DNA of 64,000 nt. Origin: Terriglobia bacterium (GTDB taxonomy: Bacteria > Acidobacteriota > Terriglobia > Bryobacterales > Bryobacteraceae). Below, one piece after another: positions 1-11,200 of this stretch. Position 1 is the first letter of the stretch. Every line of letters starts with the position of its first letter. The notes below the pieces were generated by a model. It saw only the letters and a program-made list of their open reading frames with translations. It did no database searches and was not told the origin of the DNA. The position numbers and the translations under genes are program-made. Location of the stretch: contig JAJPJN010000076.1 in NCBI GenBank assembly GCA_021324185.1, forward strand, positions 56,948-120,947, given 5' to 3'.

Positions 1-1
1 T

Positions 2-2104
<2,103 letters not shown>

Positions 2105-2195
2105 CCGCATCGCCCAATCCGGTGCAGGTCGCCGGCTCCGTTCGGCCAACCCGCCCCCCAATCCTGGTTTAAGATCGTACAGAAAGTAAGCGGCG

Positions 2196-3440
2196 ATGGA
2201 TTACTACGAGGAACTTGGCATAGCTCCCAATGCCGGCGAAGAGGAGATTCGCCGCGCCCATCGCCGGATGACGAAGCTGTTCCATCCCGATCAGCACACC
2301 GACGAGAGTCTGAAGCAGTTAGGCGAAGTGCAAATGCGGCGCCTGAACTCGATTGTCGCCGTGCTTCTCGATCCGGAAAGCCGGCGCGAATACGATGAAC
2401 AGCTTCGTACCGAGGGTCCCGGTTATCCCGCCTTCCGTCCTGCCGCCGCCAGGAGGCGCCGCCGCCCGTCCTGGCCCTGGTGGTTGGCTAGCACGGCAGC
2501 GGCAGTTGTCTTGACGCTGGTCGTCGTATGGTTCTGGGCGGGAAACTTTGGCAGTTCGTTTTTCGGCAATCGCACTCCCACCTATATTCCGCCCGACAGT
2601 CGCGATGCGCCGGCCTCCGCCGCTGAAGTAGTCCAGCCCTCCGCGCATCCACAAGCGAATGCAACTCCAGCGCCTGCCGCCCAATCACCTCGGCAAGAGC
2701 CATCTATCGTTCGCCCGGTTCCCTCACAAACGGTTGCGAAAGTGCCGCCGCCCGCGAATCCTGCCCCAGCTCAATCGCAGCTTAGCCAATCACAGGTTGT
2801 GCAAGCTCCCATCTTGCAATCCCAAATTTCGGAAAATTCGCCGAATCCACCCGCACACAAAGTTCTCGTGCTGCCAAAAACGGATATCGCCGCCGCGATG
2901 CGCCCGGCCGAACCGCACGTCGATCTTCCCCCGCCCCCGCGTCTTTCGGTTGCGAGCCCGTCGCGTGTAGAAGGATCCGCCCTACCTGTTGCGAGCCTGC
3001 CGTCCGCTCCTGTAAAACCTCCGCTCGAACCGCCCGCCGCCAAAACCGTCAGCTACTCGGCCCCGAAGCCTGCTCCAGCCGACCCGCTCGAGGGCGAGTG
3101 GATCTATGCGCCCAGCCAGCCCGAAAAAAAGAAGGCTGGCTTCTATCCGCCCGAATATATCGATCTCAAGCTTTTCCGCGAGGAAGGCCGTCTGCGGGGG
3201 CAATACCGCGCCCGCTACCACGTCACTGGACGGCCGATCTCTCCGGACGTGGAATTCGTGCTCTCATCCGATTCCGACGAGCACAATTTCACCTGGAAAG
3301 CTCCCAACGGCACGCAAGGCACTTTTACCATCAGCGCCATCGATCCCAACATGATTCGTGTTGAATGGCGCACCACGGTTTTCAGCCGCAAGCCCGCGCT
3401 CACCGCCGGAACCGCGACTTTAGTCAAGCGCGGTCAATAG
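2196..3440 (+). CDS. Membrane-anchored J-domain (DnaJ-like) protein
   Basis: Probable DnaK co-chaperone tethered to the membrane. Residues 1-70 form a J domain with the HPD motif at 30-32, which in this family stimulates DnaK ATPase. An Arg-rich stretch (86-90) precedes one transmembrane helix at about 96-116. A long Pro/Ala/Gln-rich linker (about 125-300) follows, then a compact C-terminal domain (about 305-414) that I do not recognise. There is no Gly/Phe region and no zinc-finger cysteines, so it is not DnaJ itself. With the J domain in the cytoplasm and a single helix, the C-terminal domain would lie in the periplasm. It is transcribed alone and is convergent with the next gene. The function of the C-terminal domain is unknown. 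Confidence 0.85.
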   Translation: MDYYEELGIAPNAGEEEIRRAHRRMTKLFHPDQHTDESLKQLGEVQMRRLNSIVAVLLDPESRREYDEQLRTEGPGYPAFRPAAARRRRRPSWPWWLASTAAAVVLTLVVVWFWAGNFGSSFFGNRTPTYIPPDSRDAPASAAEVVQPSAHPQANATPAPAAQSPRQEPSIVRPVPSQTVAKVPPPANPAPAQSQLSQSQVVQAPILQSQISENSPNPPAHKVLVLPKTDIAAAMRPAEPHVDLPPPPRLSVASPSRVEGSALPVASLPSAPVKPPLEPPAAKTVSYSAPKPAPADPLEGEWIYAPSQPEKKKAGFYPPEYIDLKLFREEGRLRGQYRARYHVTGRPISPDVEFVLSSDSDEHNFTWKAPNGTQGTFTISAIDPNMIRVEWRTTVFSRKPALTAGTATLVKRGQ

Positions 3441-3471
3441 AACAAACCGGCGCCGCTAGCCGCCGCAAAGC

Positions 3472-3975
3472 TCACTGCGAACTGGCCGCTCGAATCTTCA
3501 AATTGTGTATCGCGGCCGCAGAAAACAGCGAGGCTTCGCCCAAGTTCCCGATAGTGAACGCACTGCGAAGATCCTTCCGCTTGCGCAGCCAGATCTGCGG
3601 AATAATAACCGCCGCTGCAACGCCAGCCTTAATCGCCGCGCCCTTCGCCCCGAATGTCCCGTTGCCACCGGCCAGTAACGGATTGCTCTCCAGTTTTCCC
3701 CAGGAACTTGCCGCATCCAAACCCGTTGCCGCCACCGCCGCCACCATGCTCGCGATCCAGAGGCGGTTCATCATCCGCTCGTGTGAATCCTCCACTCCCG
3801 CGACACTCGTCGCCGTCGCGGCGGAATTTGCCGCATCGCTCGCCGAATTCGGCAATGCCGCCAGTTTCACCCCGGCCAACTGCCCCGGTTGAGGCGGCCC
3901 CGCCGGATCGGCCGCAAATAGGATAGAGCTCAAAAGCAACAGCGGTATCGCCCCGCTCCAGACGCGTAAATTCAT
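3472..3975 (-). CDS. Secreted or membrane protein of unknown function
   Basis: A 167-residue protein beginning MNLRVWSGAI with a clear hydrophobic signal sequence (residues 5-21, FAA before the likely cleavage site). I chose this ATG over a more upstream one at 4026 because it is preceded by an AGAGG-like ribosome site and puts the signal peptide at the N-terminus. The mature part has a short Ala-rich segment, a hydrophobic stretch around residues 75-90 and a second around 125-140 followed by basic residues (RKRKD). The pattern of a helix, a Ser-Ser-Trp-Gly turn and a Gly-rich loop before a second helix suggests a small membrane protein. It is convergent with the J-domain gene, 31 bases apart. 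No family recognised. Confidence 0.6.
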   Translation of the reverse strand: MNLRVWSGAIPLLLLSSILFAADPAGPPQPGQLAGVKLAALPNSASDAANSAATATSVAGVEDSHERMMNRLWIASMVAAVAATGLDAASSWGKLESNPLLAGGNGTFGAKGAAIKAGVAAAVIIPQIWLRKRKDLRSAFTIGNLGEASLFSAAAIHNLKIRAASSQ

Positions 3976-4054
3976 CCTGACCTCTGCCCGCGTATGCTGC
4001 GCGGTCACTATTTTGATCGGCGGCAAACGCGCTGGAGGTTAGCCTGTCCAAATT

Positions 4055-5209
4055 GTGCAAACTCAAATTATGAGCAGCCGTACGCGTACGTTTTGGCGGC
4101 AAATGACCGATGGCATCGCCATCCAGCAACTCTGGCATCAGTTTCAAAGCGATGCCCGGGCCAGCTACCGGCTGTACTCGAGTGAGATCGATCAGGCGCC
4201 GCTCGGCAAAGAGAGCCGCCGCAACCACTTCAAGCGAGTGGTCCGCGGGCTCTTCTGGGCCATGGTGTTGAAACTCTCCCCTGCCCGCCGTGTGCTCTTT
4301 GTCCTCGCGCTCGTTCTTCTCGTCTTCCCGGGATTCGACGTGCAAACCAGAAGCGTCGAAGTGCAAGTGCCGAATCTCGCCTTCTTCGGTGGACTCATAC
4401 TCGTAATCCTCTTCGCCCTGGAACTGGCCGACCGCGTCACCATGAAGCGCGATCTCGAAATTGCAAAAGAGATCCAAAGCTGGCTGATGCCCGACGCCGC
4501 GCCCCAGGTGGACGGCATAGAAATCGCTTTCGCCACCCGCCCCGCCAACACCGTCGCCGGCGATTACTACGATGCCTTCCTACGCCCCATAACGGCAGAC
4601 TGCAGCGCCCAGGATCAGTCCCTGATTATCGTCGTCGCCGATGTCGCCGGCAAGAGCGTTCCCGCAGCCTTGCTGATGGCAACCCTCCGGGCCAGCCTCC
4701 GCACGCTCGCCGGTGTCTGTCACAACCTGGTCGACCTCATGGAGCGCCTCAATCGCTACTCCTGCGAACAAAACGTCGGCCGCCAGCGGTTCACCACCAT
4801 CTTCATCGCTGAATTTCACCCACGCACGCGCCGGCTCGTCTACATCAACGCCGGTCACAATTGGCCCGTACTGCGGCGCGCCTCCGGAGCAATTGAGCGG
4901 CTGGAAACTGGCGGTCTGCCGATCGGCATTATGCCGGTTACGCATTACGAGTGCGGTGAATGCATGCTGAATCCCGGCGACCTGCTCGTCATCTTCACCG
5001 ACGGCCTCGTCGAGGCCGAAAACGACAATCAGGAAGAGTTCGGAGAGGCGCGCCTGCTCGCCTGCCTCAACAACAATCCCGTCACAAGCGCGAGCAACGT
5101 GCTAAATAACCTGATGACGTTCGCCGATCAATTCGTCGCTACCGCTCCCCAGCACGACGACATCACCTGTCTGGTTATGCGCCACGCCGGCCTTGCCGCA
5201 GCAGGATAG
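4055..5209 (+). CDS. Membrane-anchored SpoIIE/PP2C-type serine phosphatase
   Basis: Predicted PPM-family Ser/Thr phosphatase that signals from the membrane. Two hydrophobic helices (about 79-93 and 106-125) follow a basic N-terminus, then a short linker (TMKRDLEIAKEIQSWLMP, the helix typical before RsbU/SpoIIE domains), then the catalytic domain from about 155 to the end. Metal-binding acidic residues are visible in GDYYDAF (Asp170), VVADVAGKS (Asp196) and FTDGLVEAEN, so it should be active. The start is uncertain: GTG at 4055 or ATG at 4070, neither with a well-spaced ribosome site. It ends 25 bases before the DRHyd/TRAFs-binding gene on the same strand, so the two are probably co-transcribed. 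No anti-sigma or antagonist partner is in the window. Confidence 0.88.
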   Translation: MQTQIMSSRTRTFWRQMTDGIAIQQLWHQFQSDARASYRLYSSEIDQAPLGKESRRNHFKRVVRGLFWAMVLKLSPARRVLFVLALVLLVFPGFDVQTRSVEVQVPNLAFFGGLILVILFALELADRVTMKRDLEIAKEIQSWLMPDAAPQVDGIEIAFATRPANTVAGDYYDAFLRPITADCSAQDQSLIIVVADVAGKSVPAALLMATLRASLRTLAGVCHNLVDLMERLNRYSCEQNVGRQRFTTIFIAEFHPRTRRLVYINAGHNWPVLRRASGAIERLETGGLPIGIMPVTHYECGECMLNPGDLLVIFTDGLVEAENDNQEEFGEARLLACLNNNPVTSASNVLNNLMTFADQFVATAPQHDDITCLVMRHAGLAAAG

Positions 5210-5234
5210 AATAAGCATCTCTCTAGGAGCTGCA

Positions 5235-6530
5235 ATGCCGGACAAAAAAACCTGCTTCGTCGTGATGGGGTTCGGAAAGAAAACCGACTACCAGACCGGG
5301 CGCGTGCTGGATTTGGATAAATCCTACAAGAACATCATCAAGCCGGCAGCCGAAGCAGCAGGCCTCGATTGCAAGCGTGCCGACGAGATCGTTCATTCGG
5401 GCACCATCGACGTCCCCATGTATGAGCAACTGCTCTCGGCAGACGTCGTCGTCGCCGACGTTTCCACCTACAACCCGAACGCGTTCTATGAGCTCGGTGT
5501 CCGCCACGCCCTGCGGCCTTACACCACCATCACGATCGCCGAAGACAAGATGACCTTCCCCTTTGATATCGGCCACATCGCTGTCCGCAAGTATCATCAC
5601 ATGGGCGAGGGCATCGATTTCGACGAAGTAGAACGGATGAGAGCCGAGCTCAAAAACGCCATGGAGACGATTCTTTCGAAAACGCCAGAGAAGGATAGTC
5701 CCATCTACACCTTTTTTTCCGATCTGGAGCCGCCCATGCGCAAAAAGCTTCAGCAGGCGATCGCCGAGTCAGCTCCCGCCGCCATGGCCGCGCCCGCTCC
5801 GGCTTCCACCGCCGCCACCACCCCGAGCCCCACCATGAGCATGCTCATGGAGCAGGCCGCCGCCGCTATGGCGCGAAGTGATTGCTCCGCCGCCAAGGCG
5901 CTCTACACAGCCGCCCGTACGCTCGCGCCCAACGATCCGTTTGTCGCGCAGCGCCTGGCCTTGGTCACCTACAAATCGCACTGCGAGGAGCCCATGCGGC
6001 CGCTGCAGGAAGCCGCCGCCATCTTGGAAGAGCTCTCTCCTGCAACTTCAACCGATACGGAAACCCTCGGCCTCTGGGGTGCCGTCCACAAACGCATGTG
6101 GGATGTGCGAAAGCAAAAAGAGGATCTGGACACCGCCATCAGCGCCTACGAAAAAGGCTTCTACTTAAAAAACGATTACTACAACGGCATCAATCTGGCA
6201 TTTCTCTATGACGTGCGCGCTTCCACTACCTCGGGCAACGAAGCCATCGCCGATGCCGTCATGGCCCGCCGCGTCCGCCAGCGCGTCCTAAGTATCTGCG
6301 AGAATTTTTTGTCCGAACGCAGCACCTTGCGCCCGGACGACGAATATTGGGTCTTAGCCACCATGGCCGAAGCCTACGCCGGAATCGGTGACAAATACAA
6401 GGCCGAGCAGTTACTCAGCAAAGCCAAAGCGCTGAATCAGCCGGACTGGATGCTGGAGAGCACCAACACCCAGCTCGCGAAACTGAATGCGTTGCTCGCC
6501 ACCGGACCTCTACCGGTGCCGGCTCAATAA
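5235..6530 (+). CDS. Deoxyribohydrolase-like (DRHyd) and TRAFs-binding TPR protein, ASK1-signalosome-like
   Basis: A 431-residue soluble protein with two parts. Residues 5-155 look like a nucleoside deoxyribosyltransferase/TIR-like Rossmann domain: CFVVMGFG at the first strand, DVVVADVS (70-77), then NPNAFYELGVRHAL (80-93), whose Glu86 is at the usual catalytic position. A Pro/Ala linker (178-200) leads to a TPR-like C-terminus (201-431) containing AISAYEKGFYLKNDYYNGINLA, which resembles the TRAFs-binding (DUF4071) domain of MAP3K5/ASK1 and its bacterial relatives. In bacteria this pairing has been proposed to act in stress or anti-invader signalling; a role here is inference. Start chosen because AGGAG at 5225-5229 precedes ATG 5235 by five bases. 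Its last 21 bases overlap the convergent FG-GAP gene. Confidence 0.75.
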   Translation: MPDKKTCFVVMGFGKKTDYQTGRVLDLDKSYKNIIKPAAEAAGLDCKRADEIVHSGTIDVPMYEQLLSADVVVADVSTYNPNAFYELGVRHALRPYTTITIAEDKMTFPFDIGHIAVRKYHHMGEGIDFDEVERMRAELKNAMETILSKTPEKDSPIYTFFSDLEPPMRKKLQQAIAESAPAAMAAPAPASTAATTPSPTMSMLMEQAAAAMARSDCSAAKALYTAARTLAPNDPFVAQRLALVTYKSHCEEPMRPLQEAAAILEELSPATSTDTETLGLWGAVHKRMWDVRKQKEDLDTAISAYEKGFYLKNDYYNGINLAFLYDVRASTTSGNEAIADAVMARRVRQRVLSICENFLSERSTLRPDDEYWVLATMAEAYAGIGDKYKAEQLLSKAKALNQPDWMLESTNTQLAKLNALLATGPLPVPAQ

Positions 6531-7697
6531 CACCGTCAATTCCCCGGAAGCATTGGCGCCGTTGTTCGAAATAACGATATCGTCCTTGCCGTCCCCGTTC
6601 AGGTCAGCGACGCCAATGCCGGACCAACCGGTTGGCACATCAAGCTCAATACGTTGAAACTCGCCGTTGCGCGAGCCCGCAAATAGCATCACCTTGTTGT
6701 TCTGGGCGCACGTGACCGCAATATCGCGCAAGCCATCCCCATTAAGATCGCCAGTCGCCACTCGATCCGGACCCTCGCACCCGACAAGACTCGGAGCGGA
6801 GCCCCGGCGCGCCGCAAACCCGCCCTTACCGTCGCCCAAAAGAATCGTGGCCACAAGCTGCTTCGGGTCGGTAATGTCACGAGCGTAAGGAAGAATCACT
6901 AAATCAGCATTACCATCTCCATTTAGGTCATCTACTGCAACGGCCCACGGGTAGATACCGGCAACAAACGGCGACCCCGGTGCATCATGCAGCCCTCCCT
7001 TGCCATCGCCCAAAAGAATCGAGACGGCATTCTGATCCAGATCGGTCGTAATAACGTCGGCTTTCCCGTCCCTATTCAGATCCGCGGTGCGCAGGCGCTG
7101 ATAGGGCCGCCTGCCGGTATCAAACCGCCGGCCCGGCAATTCGAGCGCGCCCGCGCCGTCGCCAAACAGCATAATGATCTGATTGTTCCCCCAGCTATCT
7201 GTGACCACATCGAGTTTGCCATCGGAATTGAAATCCGCCACCGCGACTCCATGAACGTGCGGATGTGACGTAGTCGCAAACGGCGAATGCGGCGCCGGCT
7301 TGAATCCACCTTTGCCATCGCCCAGCAAGATTGTTAGGTTTGGCGTCTCCGTATTTGCGATGACCAGGTCGATATTGCCGTCGTTGTTGAAGTCTCCAAC
7401 GGCGATATCATTCGGTGCCCGGCCGGTCGGGCAGGCTGCACCCGGCGCGGGCCGAAAATGGCCGCTGCCATCGCCCAAAAGCACGGTTAAAGTTTCGCTG
7501 GCGGTGTCCGCGACAAGAATGTCCGGCTTACCATCGTGATTTACGTCCACGATCGCCACAGACCCGGGCCCTCGACCTGTGGGCAAGGTCAGCCGGGTGA
7601 ACTCTGGCGAGTTGCTGGTGACACCGGAAGTAAGCCCGGGGATGGCAATAGCTGCCGCTGTGACCATCACCCCGAACGTGGCATAGATTAGCCTCAC
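6510..7697 (-). CDS. Secreted FG-GAP/VCBS repeat protein
   Basis: A 395-residue protein with a signal peptide (MRLIYATFGVMVTAAAIAIP) and seven Ca2+-binding-type repeats of the form D-x-N-x-D-G-x-x-D-[IL]-x-[VIT], for example DVNHDGKPDILV, DFNNDGNIDLVI and DLNGDGKADVIT-like units spaced about 50 residues apart. Between them sits the recurring phrase LLGDGKGGF. Such repeats fold into a seven-bladed beta-propeller in integrin-alpha-like proteins, and the count of seven fits one complete propeller. Extracellular or periplasmic location is likely; the ligand is unknown. Its ATG overlaps the stop of the upstream DUF2127 gene by four bases, so the two are translationally coupled. Its 3' end overlaps the DRHyd gene end by 21 bases on the opposite strand. 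Confidence 0.85.
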   Translation of the reverse strand: MRLIYATFGVMVTAAAIAIPGLTSGVTSNSPEFTRLTLPTGRGPGSVAIVDVNHDGKPDILVADTASETLTVLLGDGSGHFRPAPGAACPTGRAPNDIAVGDFNNDGNIDLVIANTETPNLTILLGDGKGGFKPAPHSPFATTSHPHVHGVAVADFNSDGKLDVVTDSWGNNQIIMLFGDGAGALELPGRRFDTGRRPYQRLRTADLNRDGKADVITTDLDQNAVSILLGDGKGGLHDAPGSPFVAGIYPWAVAVDDLNGDGNADLVILPYARDITDPKQLVATILLGDGKGGFAARRGSAPSLVGCEGPDRVATGDLNGDGLRDIAVTCAQNNKVMLFAGSRNGEFQRIELDVPTGWSGIGVADLNGDGKDDIVISNNGANASGELTVLLSRHR

Positions 7698-8239
7698 ACT
7701 TTGTGCGCGTGTTCCAACGTCGCCTCTTCCGCATGCTCCTTCGGCGCTTTATACGAGCTGATGCGAACGTACAGCATGTACAGGATGATCACCACGTTAA
7801 TCACCAGCACCGCGATCCGTTCCCAATCCACGCGCTCGGCTAATTTCAGGCACTCCCACGGAAGATACAACGTCCCCGAAAGTAGCGCGAACCACTCGGC
7901 CCAGATGCGCCGGTTCCACAACCCCCACGCTTCTACAAAACGCACCGTGACATAACTCACCGCGGCCAGCGCAATCGTGAACAGCCGCGCATCCGTTACG
8001 CTCGCGGCCGCATTCAGCAGCGCATGCGCAACCCGCCGGTCCGGGTCGATATGTAGATGAAAAAGCAGACTCGAAGCATATTCTTCCGCATGCGTGTGCA
8101 TGAAGAGCAGCAGTATGCCCAAGCCTAAAACTGCGATTCCCTTCGATGCCTCGAACGTCGCGACCGCTCGTAACCCAGCCCGGCTGGAGCGTTCATCTAT
8201 CGCGGTCGAAGGCGTCAGGTCCAAATGATGGACGTCCAT
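7694..8239 (-). CDS. DUF2127 family integral membrane protein
   Basis: A 181-residue protein with four likely membrane helices (about 30-46, 80-100, 108-125, 145-165) and the features of DUF2127: an Arg-Ala-x-Ala-x-Phe-Glu-Ala-Ser-Lys-Gly start to the first helix, and the conserved stretch VEAWGLWNRRIWAEWFA between helices two and three. No biochemical role is established for the family. The stop codon overlaps the start of the downstream FG-GAP protein (ATGA), which implies a two-gene operon; whether the products interact is unknown. The start at 8239 is the first ATG; the preceding 50 bases separate it from the end of the VPS10-like gene, which is on the same strand. Confidence 0.8.
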   Translation of the reverse strand: MDVHHLDLTPSTAIDERSSRAGLRAVATFEASKGIAVLGLGILLLFMHTHAEEYASSLLFHLHIDPDRRVAHALLNAAASVTDARLFTIALAAVSYVTVRFVEAWGLWNRRIWAEWFALLSGTLYLPWECLKLAERVDWERIAVLVINVVIILYMLYVRISSYKAPKEHAEEATLEHAHKV

Positions 8240-8291
8240 ACCCCGCCGCTTCCAGCATAGCTGTTCAACCGCCGCGTGCCACGCCTCCCTG

Positions 8292-11200
8292 CTACTGGCA
8301 GGCGAACTGCACTCGCAACGGCGTTGCAGCCAGCGCTGCTAACCGGCCTTTCGCCAGCGCATCGTTAACCGCCGCAAGGTTCGTCTTCAGCAAATCGTTC
8401 CAACTGTTCGCGACCGTTGTCAGATCCCGGCAATAATCCTGATACGCGGTCATCATCGCTGGCGTCGGTGCCGCATCCTGCATGTCCACCGTGGATTCAA
8501 GCGAGCTCAATTCCCGATTCAGCAGCGCAAACGTCGGTTTCGGTTTCCCAAAGCCCGCCCCTCCACCTCCGAACCCCGTATCCTGCCCCTCCAGCTTCAG
8601 CGCTTCTGCATCGAATTTCTTTATCGCGTCCACATCCGCCGCTGGCCGCCCCTCCAGCTTCTTTTCATTCACCGCAAGCGCCTCCCGCAACAACGCCGCC
8701 TGATGATAAAAATCAAAGCTGATGTTGATCAGGTTCACCACCTTCTGCTGCATCTGGAGCTGCTGCGCAAGCGCCGTGTTTGAAACATCCACGCGCGGGT
8801 CCAGCACCACCGTGAAAGGTTGTTTCTCGGTGCGCCCGTTTACCGTCAGCGCGGCTTCATACTGACCCGGCACAACCAGCGGCCCCAGCGGTTCGCCCGG
8901 CGTATTCTCATACAAAGCCGATATCGGATAATCGTGCCGCAAGGCCGAAGGCGATGCATACCGCAGATCCCACACGAAGCGATTCATGCCGGATACCTTG
9001 GACAACGGCTCGGGATGTCCCACCCAGTACAACGGCACATTCGGCGGCGGTTCGGTCGAAGCCGGCTCGGGTTTGCTCGAAAACTCGCGCACAAGCTGGC
9101 CCTTGCTGTCGTATATCGAAAGCTTGATGTCCTCGCCTGGAGCCGAAGCCAGATAGTAATCGATAATCGCTCCATTCGGCGGATTCTGCCCTGCCGGCAT
9201 TTCGGGCGGAATCGGCGTGTCCTGGTTCAGATCAAGTCGAACGCGCAGCGCCCTATCGGGCTGGTAAAGGTGAACCTTCGCCCGCGCGGTCTCCGCATTC
9301 AATTGCCGCAAAGGCGTCACATCATCCAGAATCCAGAACGCCCGCCCATAAGTTGCCGCCACCAGATCGCTCCCGTGCACCGCCAGGTCCCGTACGGAAA
9401 CAGTCGGCATGTTGAGCTGTAGCGGATTCCAATGCGCGCCATCATCGAAAGAAACAAATACGGCGGTTTCGGTGCCGGCATAAAGCAGTCCTCTGCGCAT
9501 CGGATCTTCGCGCACCACGCGCACAAAGCTGAAATCGGGAATACCCGCCACCGTTTCCTGCCAGCTCTTGCCGAAATCGTGCGTGCTATAGATGTGCGGT
9601 TTAAAATCGTTCTCTTCGTGCCGGTCCACCGCCACATACGCGCTTCCTGCGTCAAAGTGCGATGCCTCCACCATGCTGATCAACGAAAATTCACTCAGCC
9701 CCGGCGGGGACACAATCTGCCAGTGCGCGCCGCCATCGCGCGTAAGCTGTACCAGGCCGTTCGTCGTTCCGGCCCAGATCTCGCCCGCTGCCACAGTCGA
9801 TGGTGCAAATGTGTTGATGGCGCTTCTATCCGGCGGCCGCACCGTCTCCTGCTCTTCGCGCACCCGCGGCTTGTTCGAAAGCGGTTCAGGGTTCGGCGCA
9901 GGCGCAGCTTCCGGCGGCGCCGCCGGGCGCTCTGTCAAATCCGGCCCCAGCGTGTTCCAATGCACTCCGCCGTCACGCGTCTCGAGCAGAAACTGTGTGC
10001 CCCAATAGAGCACATGCGGATCCTGCCGTGAAAACGCGATCGGCGGATTCATCGCCGTCCGGTAATCGCCATCGCGACTGACATTCGGCGATACCGTCGC
10101 CACCTGCCGGTTTATCCGATCAATACGCACCAGCCCGCGCCCCGGCCCGCCCGCATAAACCAGATTCGGATTCAGCGGATCAGGCACGATATAGCCGAAC
10201 TCGTAGCCGCCAACCGGGTCCCAATCGAGAAATGTGATCTCCCCGTAATCGCCCCGGCTGAGCGTCGCCACCGAGCCGCTATCCTGCTGCGTCCCGTAAA
10301 CCCAGTACGGGAATCGATTGTCCGTAGAAAGATGATAAATCTGCCCGGTCGGCTGGTTGTACCACGAGCTCCACGTCTTGCCGTCATCCATGCTGATCGT
10401 TGCACCCTGGTCGCTCGCCAGAATCATGCGGTCCGGATTCGTCGGGTCTATCCAAAGCGCGTGGTTATCATCGCCGCCCGGCGCACCCTTATAAGCCACA
10501 AACGTCTTCCCGCCATCCTCGGAACGATATAGCGAAGTCTGCGCAACATAAACAACATCTGGATTCTTCGGATCGAGAAAAACGCGGCTGAAATAGCCGC
10601 TGCCCTGAATGCGCGGATCCGTCGGGATCCGCCGCCACGACGCCCCGCCGTCGTCTGAACGATACAGCCCGTTATTCGCGCGATCCGCCGCGATAATCGC
10701 GAACACGCGCTGCCCGTCAGGCGAAACTGCCAGCCCGATTCGCCCCAATCTGTTCGTCGGAAGCGCCGGGCTGTTGATCTGCGCCCAGCTATCGCCGCCG
10801 TCCGTCGTCTTATAGATTGTCGCGCTGCTGATGTTATCGATCATCGAGCGCGCATTGCCCGGCTTGATGTAGTGGCCCCAAAGAGCTGCAAACCCGATCT
10901 TCGTGTTATCCGCTGCAAAAACAACATCAATCGCGCCGGTCACGTCGTCTTTGTAGAGCACCTTCCGCCAGCTCTTACCGCCGTCAGTGCTCTTGAACAC
11001 GCCGCGTTCCGCATTCGGTGCGAACGTGTGCCCCAAAGCCGCAACAACCACGACATCCGGATTGTGCGGATCTACCCACATCGCGCCGATGTGGCGGCTG
11101 TCGTCTAATCCGGCGTGCTGCCAGGTGCGCCCGGCATCCGTCGATTTATAAACTCCGTTCCCCTGATTCACAGCGCCGCCAACGTTGCTGACGTCGCCCG

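Noticed and set aside
3629..4477. 282-codon open frame on the minus strand
   Set aside because: It covers the SpoIIE 5' half and the small exported gene in other frames, with Gly/Arg-rich low-complexity sequence.
8820..10031. Two + strand frames of about 200 codons opposite the VPS10-like gene
   Set aside because: Shadow frames with no family features; the opposite strand has BNR repeats.
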